Origin: an uncultured Clostridia bacterium
Lineage (GTDB): Bacteria > Bacillota > Clostridia > TANB77 > CAG-508
Direction of reading: 5' to 3'
DNA length: 5,108 nt
NCBI GenBank assembly: GCA_904419095.1
Contig: CAJFQT010000106.1
Span: forward strand, 1 to 5,108
Below are positions 1-5,108 of this stretch, piece by piece. Position 1 is the stretch's first letter. Each line of letters starts with the position of its first letter. A program made the position numbers and the translations under genes. The notes beneath the pieces are model-generated. The model searched no databases. It worked only from the letters and a program-made list of their open reading frames with translations, and was not told the DNA's origin.

Positions 1-2
1 TG

Positions 3-92
3 GTAAAAATAGTTACAGTAAAAATATCATACAAATCTGGTAACAATGATGAAAATGTTGAAATTTCAACAGCTATATCAAAGGAGGACTAA
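3..92 (+). CDS. C-terminal end of a probable pilin-like/pseudopilin protein (5' truncated)
   Basis: An open frame enters from the left edge and encodes 29 residues before a TAA at 90-92. The visible tail alternates hydrophobic and polar residues (VKIVTVKISYKSG, then a short acidic loop, then VEISTAI), like the last beta-hairpin of a type IV pilin-like globular domain. The end of the next gene's product reads similarly (YKITVNFKSG, acidic stretch, ETVF), which suggests two pilin-like paralogues side by side. The TAA is directly followed by the ATG of the next gene, and the ribosome binding site of that gene sits inside the last codons here, so the two are probably translationally coupled. The N-terminal prepilin signal is outside the window, so the family assignment rests on context and the short tail only. 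Confidence 0.6.
   Translation, partial: VKIVTVKISYKSGNNDENVEISTAISKED
81..87 (+). promoter_or_regulatory. Ribosome binding site of the pseudopilin gene, inside the upstream coding sequence
   Basis: AAGGAGG lies 5 nt before the ATG at 93 and overlaps the Lys-Glu-Asp codons that end the upstream gene. It fixes the start at 93 and implies coupled translation across the TAA/ATG junction. Confidence 0.85.
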
Positions 93-521
93 ATGAAAAA
101 AGAAAATGGAGTAACCCTAACATCTATCATCATATATATATTGGCTTTGTTAATTGTAATAGGAGTAATATCAGCTCTAACAAGTTATTTTTATAGAAAT
201 ATTGACTTAGAAGGTGAAAGTAAAATAACAAATTCACAATTTACCAAATTTAGCAGTTATTTTACAGAAGAAATAAATCAAGAAGGAATAGAAGTATTAG
301 AAGCTGGGGAAAATGAAAATGTAAGTTATATAGCATTTTCAAACAATACAACTTATACGTATTCAAAACAAAATCATTGTATATATGTTAATGAAATAAA
401 AATATGCACAAATATAGATAATTGTACTTTTAACTATGAAGAAAATGGTGGCAAGTACAAAATAACAGTTAACTTTAAATCAGGGGAGTTTGAAAAAGAA
501 ACAGTATTTAATACTAAATAA
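93..521 (+). CDS. Minor pseudopilin / type IV pilin-like protein
   Basis: This 142-residue protein has the class layout of a type IV pilin-like subunit. A short basic leader (MKKENG) comes first, with Gly6 as the likely -1 residue for prepilin peptidase. A hydrophobic helix follows from about residue 9 to 33, and then a small polar domain. After cleavage the mature protein would begin V-T-L-T-S, so position +5 is Ser rather than the usual Glu; minor or tip subunits such as GspK are known to lack this Glu. The globular part ends in a beta-rich segment (about 86-139) with Cys96, Cys105 and Cys111. It directly abuts the preceding pilin-like gene and lies 26 nt before pilB, which supports a role in pilus initiation or tip formation in the cytoplasmic membrane. 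Which minor-pilin class it belongs to cannot be told from sequence alone; a PilW/GspJ- or ComGF-like subunit is possible. Confidence 0.8.
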   Translation: MKKENGVTLTSIIIYILALLIVIGVISALTSYFYRNIDLEGESKITNSQFTKFSSYFTEEINQEGIEVLEAGENENVSYIAFSNNTTYTYSKQNHCIYVNEIKICTNIDNCTFNYEENGGKYKITVNFKSGEFEKETVFNTK

Positions 522-547
522 GTCATTATGAAAGAAAGGTGAATTAA

Positions 548-2185
548 ATGGATTTAAAGAGAAGACAACCAATAGGAGTTGAATTAGTAAAAAGAGGAAT
601 TGTTACAGAGACAGATATTCAAAAAGCTCTTGAATATCAAAGAGAACATCCAGATATGAGACTTGGAGATATTTTATATGAACTAGATGCAACTGATCCA
701 TACAAATTAATAAAAAGCATAGGAGAAATTCTAGGAGAAAAAGGAATGCTTTTAAGAGCAAATATGGTAAAGATAAATGTAACAGACTATATATCTTTAG
801 ATGTAGCTAAAAAGTATCAAGCAGTACCTTTTGAAATAGATAATGGAAAAATAAAAGTGTGTTTCTCAAATACTACAAATGAAAGAAATATAAATACAGT
901 AAGGTTGCTATTAATAAATAAAGGTTTAGTGATGGAAACATATATCACATTTAAAAAAGATATTGAGGAGTATTTAAAATCTTTAGAGGGAGGAGTATTA
1001 GAAGAAAACGTTAGGGGAAATGCAAATGTATCTATAACTGAACTTGTTGATACAATAATAAAAACAGGTATGAACAGAAGAGCAAGTGATATTCACATTG
1101 AACCTCTAGTAAATGAAGTAAGAGTAAGATATCGTATAGATGGTGATTTATATACAGCTTTTCGAATTCAGAAAGATAAACAAGCACAGTTAATAGGAAG
1201 ACTAAAAGCAATATCAAATATGCATCAAGAAAAACAAGAATCACAAGATGGTAGAATTTTAATGTATGATGACTATAATATCCGTGTTTCTTCACAACCT
1301 AATGTATATGGAGAAAAATTTGTTTTAAGATTACTAAAAAAAGACGCAAATATAAGAAGTATATTTGAATTAGGGTATCCAGGAGATGAGGCAAGTGTTA
1401 GAAAAAGCTTCAACAAAAGAAATAGCATAACAATAATTGCAGCACCAACTGGAGAAGGAAAAACAACGACATTATATAGTATTATTGATTACTTAAATAG
1501 TCCAGAAATAAATATAACTACAATTGAAGACCCCGTAGAAATAAGAATAGATGGACTAAACCAAATAGAGATTGGACCTAAAACAACTTTTTCTGGAGCA
1601 TTAAGAACAGTTTTAAGACAAGACCCAGATATTGTTTTAGTTGGTGAGATAAGAGACATAGAAACAGCAGAAATAGCAGTTCAAGCAGGACAAACAGGAC
1701 ACTATGTTTTATCAACAATCCATACAATAGACAGTATAGAAGTTATAAACCGTCTAAGAAAGATGGGGGTTTCAGACTATGATATAGCAAGTATATTAGC
1801 TACATCTGTTTCTCAAAGACTAGTAAGAAAAATATGTCCAAAATGTAGAAAAGAAAGAGATTTTACAGAAGAAGAAAAAGAAATAATTACAAAAATAATG
1901 ACAAAATATAATGAAGAAGTAAATTTCGAAGGATTAAAAACATATGATGCAGTTGGATGTAAACACTGCGACAATTCAGGATATTATTCAAGAATAGGTG
2001 TTTTTGAAATTCTAAATATCACAGATGAACTTAAAGAAGCAATAGTAAGAGGAGAAGCAAGTACAGATATCAGAAAAATAGCTTTACAAGAAGGATATAG
2101 ACCATTGATAGTAGACGGAATTAAAAAAGTATTAAATGGAACAACAACACTTGAAGAATTAAATAAAAAATTACTATTCTATTAA
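548..2185 (+). CDS. pilB: Type IV pilus extension ATPase PilB / GspE family
   Basis: This 545-residue hexameric cytoplasmic ATPase powers pilin polymerisation through the platform protein. The N-terminus (about 8-63) matches the MshEN/GspE-N fold: the pattern G10..L13...G17.....I24...L28..Q31, then a second R38-L39-G40 unit. The N2 domain follows, with ASDIHIEP at 179-186 and QDGR at 233-236. The C-terminal motor has Walker A at 299-308 (APTGEGKTTT, Lys305), the Asp box at 327-331 (EDPVE), Walker B at 362-370 with catalytic-type Glu367, and the His box at 383-393 with His385 and His392. A zinc-binding tetracysteine, C430-x2-C433 and C471-x2-C474, is characteristic of PilB/GspE and absent from PilT. 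All key residues are present and the length is normal. AAAGGTG at 535-541, 6 nt upstream, supports the start. The family does not separate pilus from type II secretion ATPases by these motifs; the adjacent pilT argues for a pilus. Confidence 0.95.
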   Translation: MDLKRRQPIGVELVKRGIVTETDIQKALEYQREHPDMRLGDILYELDATDPYKLIKSIGEILGEKGMLLRANMVKINVTDYISLDVAKKYQAVPFEIDNGKIKVCFSNTTNERNINTVRLLLINKGLVMETYITFKKDIEEYLKSLEGGVLEENVRGNANVSITELVDTIIKTGMNRRASDIHIEPLVNEVRVRYRIDGDLYTAFRIQKDKQAQLIGRLKAISNMHQEKQESQDGRILMYDDYNIRVSSQPNVYGEKFVLRLLKKDANIRSIFELGYPGDEASVRKSFNKRNSITIIAAPTGEGKTTTLYSIIDYLNSPEINITTIEDPVEIRIDGLNQIEIGPKTTFSGALRTVLRQDPDIVLVGEIRDIETAEIAVQAGQTGHYVLSTIHTIDSIEVINRLRKMGVSDYDIASILATSVSQRLVRKICPKCRKERDFTEEEKEIITKIMTKYNEEVNFEGLKTYDAVGCKHCDNSGYYSRIGVFEILNITDELKEAIVRGEASTDIRKIALQEGYRPLIVDGIKKVLNGTTTLEELNKKLLFY

Positions 2186-2302
2186 AAGTAAAGTTACATT
2201 AGAAAAATTATATGAAATTTCTATCAACAACTTTTCTTATTATAAAAGAAAATCTATATATAGTAATTCTATATAATAAAAAACAGAAAGAGGGATTTAA
2301 TT
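2186..2302 (+). other. A/T-rich gap between pilB and pilT with small palindromes
   Basis: This 117-nt gap is the only sizeable break inside the pilus operon. It holds a weak hairpin with TTTTCTT (2232-2238) pairing AAGAAAA (2246-2252), a perfect 10-nt palindrome CTATATATAG (2254-2263), a direct repeat of CTATATA (2254-2260 and 2269-2275), and a TATAAT at 2272-2277. No good -35 box stands 16-18 nt before that TATAAT, so an internal promoter is only possible. There is no GC-rich stem with a T-tract and no recognisable riboswitch. The pilT ribosome binding site, AGAGGG at 2289-2294, ends the gap. Confidence 0.35.
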
Positions 2303-3409
2303 ATGAACATGGATAAAATATTAAAAACAGCAATAGAAAGGGATGCATCAGATATTCACTTAGTATGTGAGAACAAGCCACTATTAAGAATTGCAAGAGA
2401 CCTAATACCAATAGAAGATATGGATGAGCTAACACCAGAAGATATGAGTGAAATGTATGATTATCTAGTGCAAGGAAATTTAGACAAAGACGAAGTATAT
2501 AACACAACAAGAAAACTAGATACATCATATGAATTTGAAGGAATACGTTTCAGGGTTAACATTTCTTATTCAGGAGATGTACCAGTATGCACAATGCGTT
2601 TAATAAAAAATGAATTACCAAGATATGAAGATTTAGGAGTACCAGATGTTGTAAGAAGAATGACATATCAACCACAAGGACTAATATTAGTTACAGGAAA
2701 AACAAACTCAGGAAAAACAACAACATTAAATGCACTAATAAACGAAATAAATACAACACAAAACAAAAAAATACTAACACTAGAAAACCCAATAGAATAT
2801 AAACATCATTCAAAAAAATCACTAATAGTACAAAAAGAAGTTGGAAAAGGACAAGACTGTTTACGTTTTAGTGATGGTGTAAAAAACTCATTAAGAGAGG
2901 ACTGTGATATCCTTGTAATAGGAGAGATAAGAGACAAAGAAACAATGGAAGCAGGAATAGAAATGGCAGAATCTGGACACTTAGTAATAGGAACATTGCA
3001 TACAAAATCATGTGCAGAAACAATAGACAGAATGATAAACTTCTATGAAGTAAGAGATCAAGCAAGTATAAAATATTTATTATCAGCATTATTAAAATTA
3101 GTTGTATCACAAAGATTATTAAAAGGAACAGACGGAAAACTAGTCTTAGTTCCTGAAGTAATGGTAGTAGACAACATAGTAGCAGGAATCATAAGAAAAG
3201 AAAAAATAAGTGTATCAGAAATAGAAGATGCTATACAAAGTAACCTAGAAAAAGGAAGCATAGGATTAATTAATTCCCTAGCAGAACTATTTGTAAAAGA
3301 TAAAATTACATTAGAACAAGCAAAATCACAAATTGAAGAAAAAAATATTGAAACATTAAACAGAACAATAATGCAATTAAGAATAAAAAATGATCCTAGT
3401 AGGAGGTAA
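2303..3409 (+). CDS. pilT: Type IV pilus retraction-type ATPase PilT family (divergent motifs)
   Basis: This 368-residue protein has the typical PilT length and lacks the PilB zinc tetracysteine. The N-terminal domain carries ASDIHL (15-20) and the linker P-R-Y-E-D-L-G-V-P (106-114) seen before the motor in PilT. The motor has Walker A at 132-139 (GKTNSGKT, Lys138), an Asp box at 161-165 (ENPIE), Walker B at 203-211 (ILVIGEIRD, Glu208) and a His box at 225-234 (GHLVIGTLHT). In the family, PilT disassembles the pilus by driving pilins back into the membrane. Three motifs deviate: Walker A is usually GPTGSGK, the Asp box is usually EDP, and the C-terminal AIRNLIRE motif is degenerate here (about 292-299, IVAGIIRK). 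The lysine, Glu208 and His residues needed for ATP binding and hydrolysis remain, so ATPase activity is likely, while retraction is less certain. A PilU-like or specialised motor is an alternative. The start at 2303 follows AGAGGG by 8 nt; Met3 at 2309 is a possible second start. Confidence 0.93.
   Translation: MNMDKILKTAIERDASDIHLVCENKPLLRIARDLIPIEDMDELTPEDMSEMYDYLVQGNLDKDEVYNTTRKLDTSYEFEGIRFRVNISYSGDVPVCTMRLIKNELPRYEDLGVPDVVRRMTYQPQGLILVTGKTNSGKTTTLNALINEINTTQNKKILTLENPIEYKHHSKKSLIVQKEVGKGQDCLRFSDGVKNSLREDCDILVIGEIRDKETMEAGIEMAESGHLVIGTLHTKSCAETIDRMINFYEVRDQASIKYLLSALLKLVVSQRLLKGTDGKLVLVPEVMVVDNIVAGIIRKEKISVSEIEDAIQSNLEKGSIGLINSLAELFVKDKITLEQAKSQIEEKNIETLNRTIMQLRIKNDPSRR
3401..3406 (+). promoter_or_regulatory. 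Ribosome binding site of pilC, encoded in the last codons of pilT
   Basis: AGGAGG here is both the final two arginine codons of pilT and the Shine-Dalgarno sequence of pilC, 8 nt before the ATG at 3415. It sets the pilC start and suggests coupled translation of the two genes. Confidence 0.85.
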
Positions 3410-3414
3410 AAATA

Positions 3415-4755
3415 ATGGCAACATTTACGTATAAGGCAGCAACAAAAAGAGGGCTAATTATAAAAAATAGAGTAGAAGCATCAACAAAGCAACAACTAAT
3501 TAGGTCACTAAAACAAAATGACTTAATACCAATAAATATAGTTAAAATACCATATGGTGGTTCAAAGAAAAAAATGAAGCAAAAGAAAAACATATCTAAT
3601 ATAGAAGAGATGATGAAAAATTTAAATACCACAAAAATAAATACAACAGATGAACCATCAACAGCAAGAAGAATAAAAATGTATTTTGACAAGCAGAAAA
3701 AAATAACTCCAAGAGACCTAGTTGTTTTCACTCAAAACTTCTATCTACTAAAAAAAGCAAACTTCAATAATATTCATGCATTAAGAACTATAATAGACAG
3801 TACAGAAAACTATATATTTAGAGAAATATTAGAAGATATATTAGCAGGAGTTGAAGCAGGAGATAACATGTATACAACAATGGAATATTACTCAGATGTA
3901 TTTCCATACATCTATATAAACATGATAAAAGTAGGTGAATTATCAGGATCTTTAACACAATCATTAGAGCAAGCAGTAACATATCTTGACGAAACAAATG
4001 CATTAAATAAAAAAATCAGATCAATATTAATGCCAAACATCATACAATTCTCAATGTTACTAGTAATGTTATTTGTAGGAACATTAGTAGCAATACCAGC
4101 GATTCAAAATGTATACAAAGAACTAGGTTCTACTGACACATTACCAGCGGTAACAATATGGTTTCAAGGATTTTTAAACAACCTCGTAACATATTGGTAT
4201 ATACCAGTCGCGATAATTGCAATATTGGTTGGAGCAGTAATATTCTATATAAACACACCAAAAGGAAAATATAATTTCCATTACTTTAAATATAGAGCAC
4301 CAATATTTGGAGAGCTAATATTTGCACTAGACTTCTCAAGACTAATGAGAGCAATGCTACTAAACTTAGAAAATGGAATGAGGATACAAGAATCACTAGA
4401 AGTAAGTAAAAACGTAGTAAAAAACTATGTAATGTTATCAATGATAGAAACAGCAATAAATAACATATTAATAGGAGCATCATGGGTAGAGCCATTTGAA
4501 AAATCAGGTTTAGCAAAACCTATGGAAACAGAAATGTTAAAAATAGGAATGCAAACAGACCTATCAGAAATGATGAAAAAACTAGTAGAATATATGCAAA
4601 TAGACATTGACAACATAATGACAAAAATAATGAAAGCTTTGCCACAAGCAGTATATCTAATAGTAGGAGTAGTACTAATATTCTTCGTATTAGTAGTCCT
4701 AGTACCATGTGTACAAGTATATATGGGAAATTTCTTATTCTCAGCATATTTATAA
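3415..4755 (+). CDS. pilC: Type IV pilus platform protein PilC / GspF family
   Basis: This 446-residue polytopic inner-membrane protein is the platform on which the PilB and PilT motors act. The N-terminus (about 2-43) has the family's short leader domain, F-x-Y-K-A followed by a region ending near L37-I38-P39. A lysine-rich, low-complexity linker covers about 46-97. Two T2SSF repeats follow. The first (about 102-225) has the conserved V173-G174-E175-L176-S177-G178 and a membrane segment at about 208-230. A second membrane helix lies at about 260-278. The second repeat (about 303-432) ends in a third helix at about 411-432. That repeat is degenerate: the GE-x-S/T-G motif reads G378-M-Q-T-D382, and the usual Glu-Pro before the last helix is replaced by Leu-Pro (409-410). 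The first repeat also lacks the usual Gly after L-K-K-A (112-115). Length and topology are normal and the reading frame is intact. It is 5 nt from pilT, so it is co-transcribed. Confidence 0.92.
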   Translation: MATFTYKAATKRGLIIKNRVEASTKQQLIRSLKQNDLIPINIVKIPYGGSKKKMKQKKNISNIEEMMKNLNTTKINTTDEPSTARRIKMYFDKQKKITPRDLVVFTQNFYLLKKANFNNIHALRTIIDSTENYIFREILEDILAGVEAGDNMYTTMEYYSDVFPYIYINMIKVGELSGSLTQSLEQAVTYLDETNALNKKIRSILMPNIIQFSMLLVMLFVGTLVAIPAIQNVYKELGSTDTLPAVTIWFQGFLNNLVTYWYIPVAIIAILVGAVIFYINTPKGKYNFHYFKYRAPIFGELIFALDFSRLMRAMLLNLENGMRIQESLEVSKNVVKNYVMLSMIETAINNILIGASWVEPFEKSGLAKPMETEMLKIGMQTDLSEMMKKLVEYMQIDIDNIMTKIMKALPQAVYLIVGVVLIFFVLVVLVPCVQVYMGNFLFSAYL

Positions 4756-4757
4756 AA

Positions 4758-4820
4758 AGGGATTTAGGGACGGTCCTTAAAATCCCTCCTAGAAGGGATT
4801 TTGGGGACGGACCTTAAAAA
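4758..4820. repeat. Paired GGGACGG palindromic repeat (REP-like) forming a long hairpin
   Basis: Two near-identical units, 4758-4782 and 4794-4819, share AGGGATTT, GGGACGG and CCTTAAAA with two substitutions and one indel. Unit 1 is closed by its own inverted end: AGGGATTT (4758-4765) pairs AAATCCCT (4780-4787). Across the units, 4763-4787 pairs with 4794-4818 around a 6-nt loop. The inner 9 bp are perfect (AAAATCCCT with AGGGATTTT), and the full 25-bp arm has two mismatches (4772/4809 and 4770/4811) and three G-T wobbles. Its GC-rich core stands out from the A/T-rich surroundings. GGGGACGGT-type palindromes are common intergenic repeats in clostridia and are often linked to Y1 (RAYT-like) transposases; that identification is from memory and no transposase is in the window. 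Confidence 0.8.
4779..4802 (+). terminator. Possible transcription terminator at the end of the pilus operon
   Basis: The inner stem, AAAATCCCT (4779-4787) with AGGGATTTT (4794-4802), starts 23 nt after the pilC stop. It has a 6-nt loop, and its 3' arm ends in TTTT. That gives a short U-tract on the + strand, but it is followed by GGGG rather than more T, so intrinsic termination would be modest. The location between two unrelated genes fits a terminator, and the longer repeat hairpin around it may serve the same role. Confidence 0.4.
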
Positions 4821-4897
4821 ATTTATAAATAAGTTCTAAAAAATAAATCACAAAATAAAAAAATCTTCATTTTTCATTGCATATTTACTATTTACTT

Positions 4898-4904
4898 AAG
4901 GAGG
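4898..4904 (+). promoter_or_regulatory. Ribosome binding site of the ROK gene
   Basis: AAGGAGG stands 6 nt before the ATG at 4911 and is the strongest such signal in the gap. It fixes the start of the ROK gene. The remaining bases from 4821 to 4897 are A/T-rich with no promoter I can support. Confidence 0.85.
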
Positions 4905-4910
4905 TAATTT

Positions 4911-5108
4911 ATGAAAATAGGAATAGATTTAGGTGGAAGCCATATTGGAATAGGTATAGTAGATGAAAAAGGATATGTCATTGAAAAATCTGAAAAAAGA
5001 ATAATAGAAAAAGATAGAAAAAACATAAAAAATATCATTGAAAAATACATAACAGAAAAAGTAAGAGACATAATAGAAGAAAATGAAATAACAGAAATAG
5101 GAATAGCT
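4911..5108 (+). CDS. ROK-family sugar kinase/regulator, N-terminal part (3' truncated)
   Basis: The first 66 residues of a protein run off the right edge with the frame still open. The start M-K-I-G-I-D-L-G-G-S (1-10), then I-G-I-G-I-V-D-E-K-G (12-21), is the phosphate-1 ATP-binding motif and first beta-hairpin of the ROK fold of the actin/hexokinase superfamily, whose members include glucokinases, fructokinases and N-acetylmannosamine kinases. Residues 25-62 form a Lys/Glu-rich, probably helical stretch, and the next strand begins at I63-G64-I65-A66. There is no DNA-binding domain before the kinase fold, so a kinase is more likely than a NagC/XylR-type repressor. The substrate cannot be told because the ExGH and zinc motifs are outside the window. 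The repeat hairpin and its own ribosome binding site suggest a separate transcription unit from the pilus operon. Confidence 0.85.
   Translation, partial: MKIGIDLGGSHIGIGIVDEKGYVIEKSEKRIIEKDRKNIKNIIEKYITEKVRDIIEENEITEIGIA

Noticed and set aside
528..542. Earlier ATG at 528 as the pilB start
   Set aside because: That frame meets TGA after four codons; the ATG at 548 has the ribosome binding site and the family N-terminus.
1442..1471. Defective Walker A in PilB because of Glu303 (GEGK for GSGK)
   Set aside because: The variable position of GxxxxGK[TS] tolerates change, and Lys305, Thr306 and all other motor motifs are intact.
2186..2302. c-di-GMP riboswitch before pilT
   Set aside because: Clostridial pilus genes can be under such riboswitches, but this gap has no GC-containing paired helices or GEMM-like core; it is almost entirely A/T.
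3396..3731. Antisense open frame of 111 codons, with others at 1032-1295, 2868-3110, 4286-4516 and 4520-4747
   Set aside because: They lie wholly or almost wholly opposite well-supported pilus genes, are full of Leu/Ile/Phe as expected from the complement of A-rich coding DNA, and match no family I recognise.
4758..4820. CRISPR array or insertion sequence end
   Set aside because: There are only two units, separated by 11 nt, pairing with each other, with no spacers, no transposase and no target duplication visible.
4821..4897. Promoter for the ROK gene
   Set aside because: TATA-like and TTGCAT-like strings occur, but no pair has correct spacing; the TTGCAT at 4877 would place the -10 box on the ribosome binding site.

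Overview
The window is strongly A+T-rich. Its genes have clean AAGGAGG-type ribosome binding sites, all five visible stops are TAA, and tryptophan is encoded by TGG with no in-frame TGA. This fits a low-GC Firmicute, most likely a clostridial lineage (inference; the sequence alone does not fix the taxon). All genes read on the + strand.

Positions 1-4755 are a type IV pilus (or type IV pilus-like / type II secretion-like) assembly operon. In order it holds the C-terminal tail of a probable pilin-like protein (to 92), a small minor pseudopilin (93-521), the extension ATPase PilB/GspE (548-2185), the retraction-type ATPase PilT (2303-3409) and the polytopic platform protein PilC/GspF (3415-4755). 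The first two genes abut, and the pilT stop lies 5 nt from the pilC start. Both of these downstream genes take their ribosome binding site from inside the preceding coding sequence. Only the pilB-pilT gap (117 nt) could hold extra regulation. The expected logic is that pilins, including the small pseudopilin, are held in the membrane, PilB drives their polymerisation through PilC, and PilT drives disassembly. No prepilin peptidase, PilM/N/O or major pilin is in view, so the locus probably continues upstream.

Positions 4756-4910 separate this operon from the next gene. Just after pilC is a compact GGGACGG-containing repeat: two near-identical units that also pair with each other as a 25-bp imperfect hairpin. 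It resembles the REP-like palindromes scattered in clostridial genomes and may also terminate transcription. The rest of the gap is A/T-rich with no convincing promoter. At 4911 a ROK-family sugar kinase/regulator gene starts and runs off the window; it is probably functionally unrelated to the pilus.

No wholly new system is evident. The points most worth a second look are the divergent motifs of PilT (Walker A, Asp box, AIRNLIRE region), a well-formed MshEN-type motif at the PilB N-terminus that could sense c-di-GMP, the pseudopilin lacking Glu at +5, and the repeat hairpin behind pilC.
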